This document shows, piece after piece, positions 8,978 through 19,200 of a stretch of 64,000 bases of DNA (the stretch's first letter is position 1; the number at the start of each line of letters is the position of its first letter). The stretch lies in assembly GCF_003182475.1 (NCBI RefSeq), contig NZ_QGTS01000010.1:124001-188000 (forward strand), given 5' to 3'. The DNA is from Mangrovibacter plantisponsor. Its GTDB lineage: Bacteria; Pseudomonadota; Gammaproteobacteria; Enterobacterales; Enterobacteriaceae. A program made the translations under genes and the position numbers. A model generated the notes under the pieces. The model made no database searches, was not told where the DNA came from, and worked only from the letters and a program-made list of their open reading frames with translations.

Positions 8978-9006
8978 AAACGCCCGGGCAATACCCGGGC
9001 GTTTTT
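8978..9006. terminator. Bidirectional rho-independent terminator
   Basis: Perfect hairpin CGCCCGGG-CAATA-CCCGGGCG (8981-9001) flanked by A8 on the left and T5 on the right, so it can end both the nitroreductase transcript (+) and the convergent yicJ-yicI transcript (-). Confidence 0.95.
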
Positions 9007-9026
9007 GTATCGGCGCAAGCCACAAA

Positions 9027-11348
9027 TCAGTAATGCACCACCAGCGATGATGCGCCAGAAGCCGGGCGAACCACCAGCCCCCACTCACTGTTCTGGCTTT
9101 CTCCCTGCTGCACCGCTTTTACCTGGTGAACATTGCGCAGGCACAGGTGCCAGTTACGGGCATCCCCTTCGCCATGCACCTGCAGCGTGCCGCCTTCACG
9201 TTTTACCCGCAGGGTAAACAGAGTACGGCCATCCTGAGCGGGCACTTCACACACAACTTCACGCCCGTCATCCAGGTTAAACAACTGAAACGCCGTGCCT
9301 TCATGCCATGCATAATCCGGTTTCTGGTCGTTATTACCCAGAGCCAGTAATGTGTTATCGCGCACATACACCGGCAGGCTCATGACATCATGGCGCTGTT
9401 TATGCCAGCCACCAGCCAGTTCATCGTTATGCCATAAATGGGTCCAGCGCCCTGCTGGCAGGTAAAACGCCACATCGCCCTGTTCACTGAATACTGGTGC
9501 CACTAACAGACTGTCGCCCAGCATGTACTGGCGGTCGAGATAGTCACAGCCCGGGTCATCCGGGAACTCCAGCATCATGGCGCGCATAACTGGTGTGCCG
9601 CATTCGTGGGCCAGCACCGCCTGGCGGTATAAATACGGCATCAGGCGGCATTTAAGCTGGGTAAAATGGCGCACCACATCGCAGGCTTCGTCGTCGTAGG
9701 CCCAGGGCACGCGGTAAGACTTGCTGCCATGCAGGCGGCTGTGGCTGGAAAGCAGGCCGAACGCACACCAGCGTTTATAGACATCGGCTGGTGCCGTGTT
9801 TTCAAAGCCGCCAATATCATGGCTCCAGAACCCAAACCCCGACAGGCCAATCGATAACCCGCCCCGCAGGCTTTCGGCCATAGATTCATAATTGGCGTAG
9901 CAGTCGCCCCCCCAGTGCACCGGGAACTGCTGCGCGCCAACCGAAGCCGAACGGGCAAACAGCACCGCCTCTTCTTCACCCACGGTATCTTTGAGCGCCT
10001 GCCACACCAGGGCGTTGTACAAGAAAGCGTAATGGTTGTGCATTTTCTGTGGGTCGGAGCCATCATGCCACGCGACATCCACCGGAATACGCTCGCCAAA
10101 ATCGGTTTTGAAGCAGTCCACACCCATTGCCACCAGGCGTTTCAGGTGCCCGGCGTACCAGGTGCAGGCATCAGGGTTAGTGAAGTCCACAATGCCCTGG
10201 CCTGGCTGCCATTTATCCCACTGCCATACACTGCCATCGGGCCGTTTGAGTAAATACCCTTTCTCTTTGCCTTCGGCAAACAACGGCGATTTCTGGCCGA
10301 TATAGGGGTTGATCCATACGCAGATTTTCAGCCCGCGTGCTTTCAGGCGGGCCAGCATGCCTTCCGGGTCCGGGAACGTCGCCGGGTCCCATTCAAAATC
10401 ACACCACTGGAATGCTTTCATCCAGAAGCAGTCGAAGTGGAACACATGCAGCGGCAACTGGCGTTCTGCCATGCCATCAATAAAACGGTTAACGGTGGCT
10501 TCATCGTAATTGGTGGTGAACGACGTGGTGAGCCACAGGCCAAAGGACCAGGCCGGGGGCAGCGCCGGGCGGCCAGTAAAGCGGGTGTAACGGTCCAGCA
10601 CCGCTTTGGGTGTGGGGCCGTCAATCACAAAGTATTCCAGGTATTCCCCTTCCACACTGAACTGTACTTTGGAGACTTTTTCAGAACCCACTTCGAACGA
10701 GACATTTTCCGGGTGATTCACCAGAACGCCGTAGCCTTTGTTGGTGAGCCAGAATGGGATATTTTTATAGGCCTGTTCTGTGCTGGTGCCACCATCGCGG
10801 TTCCAGGTTTCTACAGACTGCCCATTGCGCACCAGAGCCGTAAAACGTTCACCCAGGCCGTACACCGTTTCGCCCACGCCCAGGTCGAGGCGTTCGAACA
10901 TGTAGTTTTTGCCGCTGTTAGCATCCTGCACATAGCCATTATTTTTCACCTGGCTGCCGGTGATCCGTTCACCATCACGCAGGAAATCCAGCGCCCAAAA
11001 CTCACCTTTACTTACCCGCACACTGAGGTTGCCGCTGGTCAGCATGGCGCAGGTTTCACTGTTTTCGATGGTGACGGGCGTTGAGCTGTCTGCCTGTAGC
11101 GGGTAATCGGGGCCGCGCGCCACGCCCCCCTGAAAGTGTTCAATACGAACACCAATAATGCCAGTTTGTGGCGAGAAGAAACGCAGAGTGAACAACGGGG
11201 TATCCAGCTGCCAGGCACGCTCACGCACATCCCGTGGTGCGGCGTACACCACCAGTTCATTGCCCTGCAGCTGTGCCTCAAACACTTGTAGCGGGTGAAT
11301 AAGGGCAAGGCCCGGCTGAATCAGCCAGTTACCGTCACTGATTTTCAT
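9027..11348 (-). CDS. yicI: Alpha-xylosidase (GH31)
   Basis: Cytosolic glycoside hydrolase family 31 enzyme removing alpha-linked xylose from isoprimeverose-type disaccharides. At 773 residues it aligns almost end to end with E. coli YicI (772). The nucleophile Asp416 (CFKTDFGER) and the acid/base Asp482 (WGGDCYANY) fall at exactly the E. coli positions. The neighbouring active-site text [20 protein letters not shown] is conserved. The start overlaps the stop of yicJ by four bases (ATGA), showing translational coupling with the transporter. The locus lies next to selC as in E. coli. Confidence 0.97.
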   Translation of the reverse strand: MKISDGNWLIQPGLALIHPLQVFEAQLQGNELVVYAAPRDVRERAWQLDTPLFTLRFFSPQTGIIGVRIEHFQGGVARGPDYPLQADSSTPVTIENSETCAMLTSGNLSVRVSKGEFWALDFLRDGERITGSQVKNNGYVQDANSGKNYMFERLDLGVGETVYGLGERFTALVRNGQSVETWNRDGGTSTEQAYKNIPFWLTNKGYGVLVNHPENVSFEVGSEKVSKVQFSVEGEYLEYFVIDGPTPKAVLDRYTRFTGRPALPPAWSFGLWLTTSFTTNYDEATVNRFIDGMAERQLPLHVFHFDCFWMKAFQWCDFEWDPATFPDPEGMLARLKARGLKICVWINPYIGQKSPLFAEGKEKGYLLKRPDGSVWQWDKWQPGQGIVDFTNPDACTWYAGHLKRLVAMGVDCFKTDFGERIPVDVAWHDGSDPQKMHNHYAFLYNALVWQALKDTVGEEEAVLFARSASVGAQQFPVHWGGDCYANYESMAESLRGGLSIGLSGFGFWSHDIGGFENTAPADVYKRWCAFGLLSSHSRLHGSKSYRVPWAYDDEACDVVRHFTQLKCRLMPYLYRQAVLAHECGTPVMRAMMLEFPDDPGCDYLDRQYMLGDSLLVAPVFSEQGDVAFYLPAGRWTHLWHNDELAGGWHKQRHDVMSLPVYVRDNTLLALGNNDQKPDYAWHEGTAFQLFNLDDGREVVCEVPAQDGRTLFTLRVKREGGTLQVHGEGDARNWHLCLRNVHQVKAVQQGESQNSEWGLVVRPASGASSLVVHY

Positions 11349-12754
11349 GACTCAATCCTCTTAACTTGGTGTGGTTCAGACACCGGCACATCCAGAAGCG
11401 GCTGTTGGTTATCACGCGTGTTCTGTGCCAGTTCAGCGAGTATTTTTTTCAGGAAAGGGGTTTTCAGGGTGTAATAGCGTTTTGCCACTACCGCGCTTAT
11501 CAGGTAGCAAACTGCGGGCACCAGGGTAAACAGGCCAATAATAATAGAAAGTGTTGCACTGTTTTGCGCGGTGGCTCCAGCACTGTAACCACCAAATGCC
11601 AGCAGCCAGCCGATTATTGCGCCGCCAATCGCCAGGCCCAGTTTCAGCACAAACAGGGTGCCGGCAAAGCTGATGCCAGTAAGGCGTTTACCATTCTGCC
11701 ATTCACCGTAATCAACGGTATCAGACATCATCACCCACTGGATTGGGGTAACGAGTTGGTGCAGCACACCAATAACAGCAATCAGGATGAACATAACCGT
11801 GGTTTCATGCATCGGTACAAAGAACATTCCCGCACTTACCACACACAGCGCTGCGTTGGTTAACCAGAACACCTCCACTTTGCACATCAAACTGGTCAGG
11901 GGTTTGGCCAGAGCACTGCCGAGTAAATTGCCCACGCAATAAGTGGTCAGGAACAGGGCAAACACACCGGGCTTGCCCATTATCCAGGTGACGTAATACA
12001 TCATCGCCCCGCCACGTACTGCCACTGCAAGAATATTGAGAATGGTCAGCACACCGACAATGCGCCACTGGTCATTTTTCAGGATATCGCGCAGGTCTTC
12101 ACGCATTGGCGTGGTATTCGGTGGGGTTTCAACACGTTCTTTTGTGCTCCAGAAGCAAAACAGGAACATCAAAATAGCCACTACAGACAGCACGGCAATA
12201 CCGCCCTGAAAGCCCAGCGCTTTATTTTCGCCACCAATCAGTGTAACCAGCGGCATCATTAACACCGTAGACAACATGCCGCCCGCGGTTGCCAGCACAA
12301 ACCGCCAGGATTGCAGGGAAATTCGCTGGTCCGGGTCATTGGTGATAACCCCACCCAGTGCGCAATAAGGAATATTCACAACGGTATACATCAGTGTGAG
12401 CAGGGTGTAAGTCACGGCGGCATAAATCATTTTGCCGCTCATCGACAAATCCGGTGAGCTATAGGCAAACACGCAGACAATACCAAACGGCAATGCACCC
12501 CATAAAATCCATGGGCGGAACTTACCGGAACGGCTGCGGGTGCGGTCTGCTATCAGCCCCATGCACGGGTCAGACACCGCATCCAGCGCACGCGCCAAAA
12601 GGAACATGGTGCCAACAAAAGCGGCAGGCAACCCAAAAATATCGGTATAAAAAAACATCATGTACAACATGACGTTATCAAAGACGATATGGCTGGCAGC
12701 ATCACCCAGCCCATAACCGAATTTCTCTTTCAGAGATAAAACCTGACTCTTCAT
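11345..12754 (-). CDS. yicJ: GPH-family xyloside:cation symporter
   Basis: Inner-membrane sugar symporter of the glycoside-pentoside-hexuronide family, 469 residues, about nine longer than E. coli YicJ because of a longer C-terminal tail. Twelve membrane segments are apparent. The N-terminal signature ([17 protein letters not shown]) and the loop [17 protein letters not shown] are typical of GPH porters. It presumably imports the alpha-xyloside that YicI hydrolyses. Upstream, about 300 bases separate it from the divergent selC gene. The substrate assignment follows E. coli and is not proven. Confidence 0.94.
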   Translation of the reverse strand: MKSQVLSLKEKFGYGLGDAASHIVFDNVMLYMMFFYTDIFGLPAAFVGTMFLLARALDAVSDPCMGLIADRTRSRSGKFRPWILWGALPFGIVCVFAYSSPDLSMSGKMIYAAVTYTLLTLMYTVVNIPYCALGGVITNDPDQRISLQSWRFVLATAGGMLSTVLMMPLVTLIGGENKALGFQGGIAVLSVVAILMFLFCFWSTKERVETPPNTTPMREDLRDILKNDQWRIVGVLTILNILAVAVRGGAMMYYVTWIMGKPGVFALFLTTYCVGNLLGSALAKPLTSLMCKVEVFWLTNAALCVVSAGMFFVPMHETTVMFILIAVIGVLHQLVTPIQWVMMSDTVDYGEWQNGKRLTGISFAGTLFVLKLGLAIGGAIIGWLLAFGGYSAGATAQNSATLSIIIGLFTLVPAVCYLISAVVAKRYYTLKTPFLKKILAELAQNTRDNQQPLLDVPVSEPHQVKRIES

Positions 12755-12995
12755 TGTGTGTTTTCCTCAGGCCAGCAGAGACAGAAGTAAGGTGTTCTGT
12801 TGCCGTTTTAGAAGATTCTGAACGGAGGTTGTATTGTTTTTTCTGGTAATGGAATTACGTTTCTTGTTTTCTGTGATCTGCGCAACCTGTTGACCAGGAA
12901 GCAAGATTTCAATTTATTTCAGGCCAGGCAGGGCCTGTGTTGTGGCGGGTTTGCGCTAAGTTGCTCGCAGGGAAGAAAATATTTTCGCCAGGGGA

Positions 12996-13023
12996 TTTTC
13001 AGATACTTTAAAAGGGTTATAAT
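12996..13023 (+). promoter_or_regulatory. selC promoter
   Basis: A perfect TATAAT (13018-13023) with TTTTCA 16 bases upstream (12996-13001), followed by an alternating GC discriminator (GCGCGCGC) typical of stable-RNA promoters, 29 bases before the selC tRNA. Confidence 0.75.
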
Positions 13024-13052
13024 GCGCGCGCATCCATGTAGCAATCGATGCA

Positions 13053-13147
13053 GGAAGATCGTCGTTTCCGGTGAAGCGGCTGGACTTCAAATCCAGATGG
13101 GGCCGCCAGCGGTCCTGGGCAGGTTCGACTCCTGTGATCTTCCGCCA
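13053..13147 (+). tRNA. selC: tRNA-Sec (UCA anticodon)
   Basis: 95-base selenocysteine tRNA, nearly identical to E. coli selC. It has the extended acceptor/T stack, the UCA anticodon at 13087-13089 inside CTTCAAA, a long variable arm, the T-loop GGTTCGACTCC and an encoded 3' CCA ending at 13147. selC is a classical attachment site for P4-type integrases, and the downstream scar here agrees with that use. No second copy of the tRNA 3' end was recognised further right. Confidence 0.98.
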
Positions 13148-13256
13148 TCTGTCTTCCGAAACCATCCGCGGTGGTTTTAAAATCATTATTCTTCAGTCTA
13201 TTCATCATATCCTTGCTCCGTTTTAATCCAGAAGCATCTGCCAGAATTCGCGGTTA

Positions 13257-13634
13257 ATGCGTATTTTGTTTTACCGGAATGCTTACAATGCTACCCGGTG
13301 GCCGGGCGCCAACGGTATGTATATGGAGAATGCCAACATTATCCCGCGTCAGCAGCGCCTGTATCTTTATCACGCCTTTCTGGTGTATATGGAGGCGCAC
13401 GGCTACAAAAACACTCTCAGCCTGACCATGTTCGGCAAGGGGCTGTCATCCATGCTGAAAGAGTACGGCCTGAATTACGACAAACGACTGACAAAATCAG
13501 GGCATGCAGACCAGGAAATCGTCCGCCCCCCCCTTTCCGGTCTTATATCAGTGTTGCTGACATCGTCAGTAGCCCCGTTGTTCGGGGTCAGTGAAGATGA
13601 CCTAAAAAACAGGTTCAAAAGCGGTTATTGGTAG
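13257..13634 (+). pseudogene. C-terminal relic of a P4-type phage primase/helicase (alpha)
   Basis: The frame read here matches the C-terminal domain of P4-family alpha proteins: a run of the pattern LYLYHAFLVYMEAHGY followed by LSLTMFGKGL and LKEYGLNYDKR (about residues 37-82). The preceding 20 residues (YNATRWPGANGMYMEN) are in the same frame. The expected primase and NTP-binding domains are absent upstream, where selC lies only 110 bases away, and the C-terminal 40 residues do not look native. It is a decayed fragment of a P4-like satellite that had integrated at selC. The assignment rests on remembered P4 alpha motifs. Confidence 0.72.
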
Positions 13635-13680
13635 TGCATATTTAACAAGCTCATGCACAGGAAGCCAACTACGCGCCGCT

Positions 13681-13714
13681 AATTGTGGTGCGCTATGCGC
13701 ACTTTACCACAATT
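13681..13714. repeat. Imperfect inverted repeat upstream of the AT-rich island gene
   Basis: Outer arms AATTGTGG (13681-13688) and CCACAATT (13707-13714) enclose an inner hairpin TGCGC-TAT-GCGCA (13689-13701), with five unpaired bases on one side. It stands 86 bases before the start of the gene at 13801. It may be an operator or a hairpin left from the mobile element. Confidence 0.45.
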
Positions 13715-13800
13715 TGCTCTGCTCCATTGTCTCCTGTGATGCGAGCGTTACGTGCTACACTCAAATTAGAATATATGCCGATAGTTAAAAGGGGTAGTAT

Positions 13801-14577
13801 ATGAACATTCACGCTAACAAAAATCACGAAAGAAAAAGACAATCTGTTGCGAATGATGTTTCCCTAAATCGTAGCACTAGAAAGGGTGGTTTTCAGTTTG
13901 TAGATAATCGCCTTGAAGCTGTTGGTCAAAGAAAGACTCGAGAGATTATTGCTAACAGTCCTCGGAACCAACAACTTATCCAGCTTCAAGAAATGGCGAA
14001 TAATTATTCTGCCAATCAAGACGTATTTATTAGCAAAAGCGATAATGCTAGTGATGTTATTCAAAAACAACATAAAAATATTCCTGCACCAAATGAACTT
14101 GGAGTGCGAGTTTTAGATTTTTTGAATCAGCGAAATCACGCAATAGTTAAGAAATTCAAAATGGAAAGCAAGGGAACGCACGGAACGAATTGGATGCATG
14201 CAATATCTATAATGCAGGGAATAAAAGCACAAATACCCAAAGAAATGAGAACATCAGATGTTACTCCAGAAGAAGGAGGTTTCTTTGTAGATATATCTGA
14301 GTCGGGTAAGGCGCAGTCGCATGAATTCGCTGAGATGGCTGCTTATGGTACAGAAGAAGAGGGTACGCCACCCCGGTTTGATGATTCAGACCAAAAAAGA
14401 GAAGAATTTAAAGCTCACGTTAAAAGGGGCAAAGGAACCAGAAGGGCAATAATATTAGAAATATGGGGGCAAAAAAATGCACGACCTGAACCTAGAAAAA
14501 AAGGGCAACAAGAAGATGAGGATATATACCGAACTAATGCGCATCTATTGGTTGCCACATTAAAAGATTCATTATAA
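13801..14577 (+). CDS. Putative injected effector with eCIS-cargo-like N-terminus and possible ADP-ribosyltransferase fold
   Basis: A 258-residue protein I cannot assign to a named family. Residues 31-89 follow the pattern seen at the N-terminus of many eCIS/DUF4157-associated proteins: FQFVDNR (31-37), QRK (43-45), NSP (52-54), LQEMANN (62-68) and a closing VIQK. Residues 120-225 show THGTNW with His127, a GGFFVDI segment (159-165), then FAEMAAYG, and a strand AIILEIWG with Glu220. This order is reminiscent of the H-Y/F-E arrangement of PARP-like ADP-ribosyltransferases. No signal peptide or membrane segment. Codon use is markedly AT-rich beside a selC scar, which fits horizontal transfer. 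No eCIS structural genes lie in the window. Confidence 0.6.
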   Translation: MNIHANKNHERKRQSVANDVSLNRSTRKGGFQFVDNRLEAVGQRKTREIIANSPRNQQLIQLQEMANNYSANQDVFISKSDNASDVIQKQHKNIPAPNELGVRVLDFLNQRNHAIVKKFKMESKGTHGTNWMHAISIMQGIKAQIPKEMRTSDVTPEEGGFFVDISESGKAQSHEFAEMAAYGTEEEGTPPRFDDSDQKREEFKAHVKRGKGTRRAIILEIWGQKNARPEPRKKGQQEDEDIYRTNAHLLVATLKDSL

Positions 14578-14750
14578 TTGAGTTAATTAAGCATTACAGG
14601 CTAATAATTTAATATAGGCATCATTAAAGCGGATATCCAATCAAAAATATTACGAGACGATATGCAATGCACATAACAATGGTAATCCCCCCGAAAAACC
14701 GGTGTGTTTATAAGTAGAATTTTCTCGTAATCTGAACCGGGGAGATCTCT

Positions 14751-15017
14751 ATGAAAAAGTCACGTTTTACCGACAGCCAGATCATGTCCATTCTGAAGCA
14801 AGCTGAGGCCGGAACTCCGGTGGCTGAACTATGTCGTGAACATGGCATGAGCAATGCCAGTTTCTATAAGTGGCGTTCGCGTTTTGGCGGGATGGATGCC
14901 TCCATGATGACCCGTCTGAAAGAACTGGAAGATGAAAACCGCCGCCTCAAAAAAATGTATGCGTAGGAGCGCCTCAAAGCCGAAATCATTCAGGAAGCCA
15001 TGGCAAAAAAGTGGTGA
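14751..15017 (+). pseudogene. IS3-family transposase OrfA, interrupted
   Basis: Helix-turn-helix OrfA of an IS3-family element (KKSRFTDSQIMSILKQ, then SNASFYKWRSRFGG and the leucine-zipper stretch LKELEDENRRLKKMYA). A TAG at 14964-14966 stands where relatives have Glu, cutting the protein to 71 residues; the reading frame then continues with ERLKAEIIQEAMAKKW to a TGA at 15015. The A6 run at 15005-15010, next to the OrfA/OrfB junction, is the usual place of programmed frameshifting in this family. Confidence 0.85.
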
Positions 15018-15518
15018 AGCCATCGAGTCGAAAGCAGATGGAGCAGGATGCAGTCAGGAGCCGGAATGTCAGCATAAGTTTTGCCTGCCAGTTGTTTGTT
15101 GTCAGCGAAAGTTGCTATCGCTATCAGCCTCAACTGAATGAGGAAAATGAGGTCATTGCCGACTGGCTGCTCCGCATCACTGGCAGTCAGCGCAACTGGG
15201 GGTATTGAATGGAAAGGTAAACCGACAGCAATACGATGCGATAACGGGCCAGAATATACCAGCAAGGTACTAATGTCATGGGCAGTTCAGCAGAATATAA
15301 CGCTTCGTTTTATACAGCCTGGCAAACCTCAACAGAATGCCTGGATTGAGCGATATAACCGGACGGTACGTTATGACTGGCTGGGCCAGCACCTGTTTAA
15401 CTCACTGGACGAATTGCAGGGCTATGCCACCCAGTGGCAATGGTTTTATAATCACGAACGTCCGAATATGGCACTGAATGGCTTCACGCCGATGCAGCAT
15501 ATTCAACGCATGGCCTGA
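15011..15518 (+). pseudogene. IS3-family transposase OrfB with internal deletion
   Basis: The N-terminal part (15011-15208, VKPSSRKQMEQDA to QRNWGY) is joined out of frame near 15205 to the C-terminal part (IEWKGKPTAIRCDNGPEYTS to GFTPMQHIQRMA, ending 15518). The missing segment is the middle of the protein, including the first Asp of the DDE triad; the second Asp (RCDNG) and the catalytic Glu (WIERYNRT) remain. Non-functional. Confidence 0.85.
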
Positions 15519-15685
15519 TTCTACTTATCACCTCCGTTAAAAATGGGGGGATTACCGTTCCTCGCTCATAGCAGACCTTTAGCGCAGTCAAATAGTCCGC
15601 TCCGTGCCAGGAGCGGAAGTTGTTACAGCCGTTTGTCTTAGTCAATGACCGACATAGTGATGTGTTCATCAATGGAGAGCAGTCA

Positions 15686-16318
15686 CTACCTCTTTGCCTC
15701 GAAAGCAATCTTTAGGGCTAACCCTGCCAGTACAGTACCCATAAACCAACGTTGCGCTTTTATCCAAGAAGGGCGACTTGAAAGAAACCCTGCGATTGAA
15801 CCAGCCACAATGACAATCATGGCATTTACCATCAGGCTTACAGAGATTTGGACACATCCAAGCGCCAGTGATTGACTAAGAACACTGCCATGGTCTGGTT
15901 GAATAAATTGCGGAAGCAAAGACAAATACATGATGGCAATTTTAGGGTTAGCGAGATTAGTAATGAAGCCCATCATAAACAGTTTATTAGGGGCATCAAC
16001 CGGCAATTCTTTAACGGAAAAAGGGGAGTTTCCACCGGGTTTTACAGCTTGCCAGGCAAGATAAAGAAGGTAAGCGGCTCCGCCAAAACGAAGTAAATCG
16101 TAGGCATAAGGAATGGCAAACACAAATGCTGTTATGCCGAATGCGGCACAAAGCATGTAAAAGATAAAGCCAAGCGCAATACCGCCCAGGGAAATAAGCC
16201 CAGCTCGTTTTCCCTGGCAAATGGAGCGCGAGATTAAATAGATCATGTTTGGGCCGGGGGTTAATACCATTCCTAACGCAACCAGGCCAAACGTAAGAAA
16301 ATGTATGTAATCAGGCAT
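15686..16318 (-). CDS. LysE/RhtB-family amino-acid exporter
   Basis: Inner-membrane exporter of 210 residues, the usual size for RhtB-type proteins, with about six hydrophobic segments. The N-terminal family signature GMVLTPGPNMIYLISRS is present, as is the loop FITNLANPKIAIMYLSLLPQF. Export of homoserine, threonine or similar compounds is known for the family; the substrate here cannot be told. It stands alone between the IS remnant and dgoT. Stable intergenic sequence with no clear terminator follows. Confidence 0.87.
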   Translation of the reverse strand: MPDYIHFLTFGLVALGMVLTPGPNMIYLISRSICQGKRAGLISLGGIALGFIFYMLCAAFGITAFVFAIPYAYDLLRFGGAAYLLYLAWQAVKPGGNSPFSVKELPVDAPNKLFMMGFITNLANPKIAIMYLSLLPQFIQPDHGSVLSQSLALGCVQISVSLMVNAMIVIVAGSIAGFLSSRPSWIKAQRWFMGTVLAGLALKIAFEAKR

Positions 16319-16483
16319 GACTTATCTCCAAAAAGTAAGTTATGCCCAGACGCGCGGCTGACAATGGCTCATGCTCCCCGATAGTGATCTATCTTTAGGC
16401 GTCAGTAACATGAGCACATTTATTATTGCACAATTTCAACAACACAGGGCTCTGCTTACCAACTGCACTGAGAAAAATTAATG

Positions 16484-16516
16484 AAAAACCCTGATGCCAT
16501 ATTTGACACCAGGGTT
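16484..16516 (-). terminator. Terminator of the dgo operon
   Basis: On the minus strand after dgoT: AACCCTG (16510-16516), a partly paired loop, then CAGGGTT (16487-16493) and further T residues. Confidence 0.75.
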
Positions 16517-16531
16517 CGCAGGGAGCGGTGA

Positions 16532-17824
16532 TTAACCCACCCGTTTTACATCGCCAACCAGCAGAATGTAGGAAAGAGCACCAATCAGCGCAACGACAGA
16601 GATGTATACCAACGCTGGAGCAAAGCCATAGCTCTGGGCCAAATAGCCGATTACCAGTGGTACCGAAATACCACCCAGGCCACCTACGAAGTTAAAGACA
16701 CCGCCCGTCAAGCCAATCAGGCGCATCGGAGCAAGGGAAGAAACCAGTGACCAGGTGATAGAGGCAAAACCATTGCCGAAAAACGCGATAGCCATCAGTG
16801 TCATAATCCACACCGGGTCATTGGTGTAGTTCGCCCCCATAATACAGGTGGAGATCAACAGACCGCAGATGATAGGCGTTTTACGTGCCGCACCAAGGGA
16901 GAAACCTTTGCGTACCAGTCTGTCCGCCAGCCAGCCAGAGAGCAGCACACCAAAGAAAGCCGCAAGGAATGGTACTGTAGTCATAAACCCGGCTTTCAGA
17001 GCAGTAATCCCTTTCTCCTGAGTCAGGTAGTTAGGGAACCAGGTCAGGAAGAACCACAGCGTAGAGGTTACGGCAAACTGCCCAAGGTAAACGCCGACCA
17101 GTTTGCGGTGGAACACCAGTTTCCAGTCAGATTTGGTAAGTGGCTGGCGAGCTTCTTTCGTTGCCGGCGCATCGCCATCCACCAACCCACCGCCTTCACG
17201 AATGTATTCCAGCTCTTCATGAGTGACACTTTTAGTCTGGCGTGGCGGCTGATAGACCTTGAACCAAACTAATGACCAGATAATGCCAATACCGCCAGTA
17301 ATAATAAACACCCAATGCCAGCTCAAAAGTTCCTGAATCCAGATGAGCATTGGAGTGAGAAACGCAAGGCCGACAAACTGACCTGAAGTATAAAATCCTA
17401 CAGCGGAAGCACGCTCATGTTCCGGGAACCAACTGGTTACCATGCGGTTATTCGCCGGAAATGCAGGTGCTTCAAAAATCCCGGTAATGGCGCGCAAACC
17501 GATCAGTGACATCAATCCTGTCGCAAAGCCCTGAAGTAGGGTTGCCACCGACCAGCCAAAGATAGCAATAAAATAAGTGAGACGAGAACCAATGCGGTCA
17601 AGGAACCAGCCGCCAGGGATCTGACACAGCGTATAAAGCCAGGCAAAAGCAGAAAAGATATAACCCATTTCGGCTTTGGTAATGCCAAACTCTTGCTGAA
17701 TATGCGCGGAGGCTACCGCCAGGTTTGCCCTGTCAACATAACAAATAACAACCGTAATAAAGATCATCACCAGCGTGAGATAACGCCGACGACCAATTTT
17801 CGCAGTAGTAACTGAAATATCCAT
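16532..17824 (-). CDS. dgoT: D-galactonate/H+ symporter (MFS)
   Basis: Major facilitator importing D-galactonate with protons, 430 residues, the same length as E. coli DgoT and matching it almost throughout (e.g. [36 protein letters not shown], and the C-terminus [10 protein letters not shown]). Twelve membrane helices. The ATG at 17824 ([14 protein letters not shown]) corresponds to the E. coli start; an in-frame ATG 45 bases upstream is unlikely to be used. It is the last gene of dgoRKADT, 227 bases after dgoD, so it may also have its own promoter. Confidence 0.97.
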   Translation of the reverse strand: MDISVTTAKIGRRRYLTLVMIFITVVICYVDRANLAVASAHIQQEFGITKAEMGYIFSAFAWLYTLCQIPGGWFLDRIGSRLTYFIAIFGWSVATLLQGFATGLMSLIGLRAITGIFEAPAFPANNRMVTSWFPEHERASAVGFYTSGQFVGLAFLTPMLIWIQELLSWHWVFIITGGIGIIWSLVWFKVYQPPRQTKSVTHEELEYIREGGGLVDGDAPATKEARQPLTKSDWKLVFHRKLVGVYLGQFAVTSTLWFFLTWFPNYLTQEKGITALKAGFMTTVPFLAAFFGVLLSGWLADRLVRKGFSLGAARKTPIICGLLISTCIMGANYTNDPVWIMTLMAIAFFGNGFASITWSLVSSLAPMRLIGLTGGVFNFVGGLGGISVPLVIGYLAQSYGFAPALVYISVVALIGALSYILLVGDVKRVG

Positions 17825-18051
17825 CGCAATCTGTCTCCAGATTTTGGGCATAGCAAGGCCGCTCACCATGCCCGGTAAATTACAGAGGGTGTGAAAAAAA
17901 AATTTATATTTTTAACTTACGAATGCCCGAAACAGTTTACCTTGCAGAAGGGTAGCAAGATTGTAAATCACCAGAAATTTATATGCATAAATAACTGAAG
18001 AGTACCATCACAGCCAAATCATCTGTAACGCAAAACATGAAGAGCATTTAT

Positions 18052-19200
18052 TTACCATTCAGCGACAGTGCCATCTTCATGTCGCCAAACCGGGTTACGC
18101 CAGTCTGGTGCATTCTTACTTAACGCGATGACTTTCTCTTCATCAATTTCCACGCCCAGCCCAGGTTTCAGCAGTGGTTTAAAGAAGCCACCTTCCATAT
18201 TGAAGTCTTCTTTATTTTTCACGAAGTCGAGTAACTCAGCGCCTTTGTTATAATGAATACCCATACTCTGCTCCTGGAATACCGCATTGTGGGATACAAA
18301 ATCCACATGCAGACAGGCGGCGAGTGCTACTGGACCAAGTGGGCAGTGCGGTGCCAGCGCCACATCATAAGCTTCTGCCATTCCGGCAATTTTATAGCAC
18401 TCGGTAATACCACCAGCATGAGATAAATCCGGCTGCAATATAGAAATACCACCAGCTTCGAGTACACGCTTAAATTCAAAGCGCGAGAACATACGCTCAC
18501 CAGCAGCAATTGGAATATGCGTTTGTGCCGCCAGGCGCGGATAATATTCAGCCTGTTCCGCCAGTACCGGTTCTTCAATAAATAACGGGCGATACTGCTC
18601 GAGTTCTTTAATTAATACTTTTGCCATTGGTGCACTGACACGGCCATGGAAATCGAGACCAAATTCAATCGCATTACCAAATGCCTCACGAATTTGCGCC
18701 ACAGTATTCACTGCGGCATCCACCGCGCGGGAATTATCAATCACGCCCATTTCTTCGCAGCCATTCAGCTTAAAGGTATCGAATCCGATGTTACGCAGGG
18801 TTTTAATACCATCAATCACTTCTGAAGGGCGGTCGCCACCTACCCAGCTATACGCTTTAATTTTGTCGCGGACCAGGCCGCCCATCAGTTGCCAGACTGG
18901 CGCATTATGGACTTTCCCTTTGATATCCCACAGTGCCTGGTCAATACCGGCAATCGCACTCATCAGAATCGGGCCGCCGCGGTAAAAACCTGCGCGGTAC
19001 ATCACCTGCCATAAATCATTAATGCGCGCCGGGTCCTGGCCAACCAGATAATCTCCCAGCTCATGAACTGCCGCCTCTACTGTGCGGGCACGCCCTTCAA
19101 TAACCGGTTCCCCCCAGCCAACAATGCCTTCATCAGTTTCGATTTTCAGGAACATCCAGCGCGGAGGTAAACGGTAAGTAGTGAGTTTGGTTATTTTCAT
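18052..19200 (-). CDS. dgoD: D-galactonate dehydratase
   Basis: Enolase-superfamily dehydratase turning D-galactonate into 2-dehydro-3-deoxy-D-galactonate. It is 382 residues, as in E. coli. Asp183 and His185 lie in GLDFHGR at the E. coli positions; the further metal ligands ([14 protein letters not shown]) and the catalytic His of APHCPLGPV are present. The start overlaps the stop of dgoA by four bases. It catalyses the first step of the De Ley-Doudoroff pathway encoded by this operon. Confidence 0.97.
   Translation of the reverse strand: MKITKLTTYRLPPRWMFLKIETDEGIVGWGEPVIEGRARTVEAAVHELGDYLVGQDPARINDLWQVMYRAGFYRGGPILMSAIAGIDQALWDIKGKVHNAPVWQLMGGLVRDKIKAYSWVGGDRPSEVIDGIKTLRNIGFDTFKLNGCEEMGVIDNSRAVDAAVNTVAQIREAFGNAIEFGLDFHGRVSAPMAKVLIKELEQYRPLFIEEPVLAEQAEYYPRLAAQTHIPIAAGERMFSRFEFKRVLEAGGISILQPDLSHAGGITECYKIAGMAEAYDVALAPHCPLGPVALAACLHVDFVSHNAVFQEQSMGIHYNKGAELLDFVKNKEDFNMEGGFFKPLLKPGLGVEIDEEKVIALSKNAPDWRNPVWRHEDGTVAEW

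Larger units (their letters stand above)
14681..15556 (+). mobile_element. Internally deleted IS3-family element (IS407/IS51-like group)
   Basis: The ends are inverted repeats: GGTAATCCCCCC at 14681-14692 and its complement at 15545-15556, with a second matched block TAAGTAGAAT just inside each end. At 876 bases it is several hundred bases short of a full element. OrfA carries a nonsense codon and OrfB has an internal deletion. No target-site duplication is visible (AAT on the left, GTT on the right), so a flank may have been lost. It cannot make its own transposase but its ends could be used in trans. Confidence 0.85.

Noticed and set aside
10437-11084. 215-codon open frame on the plus strand
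   Set aside because: Antisense to yicI, which matches E. coli YicI throughout including both catalytic Asp residues.
15557-15685. Further IS or attachment-site sequence to the right of the IS remnant
   Set aside because: No inverted-repeat end, no copy of the selC 3' end and no transposase-like frame is visible in this stretch.
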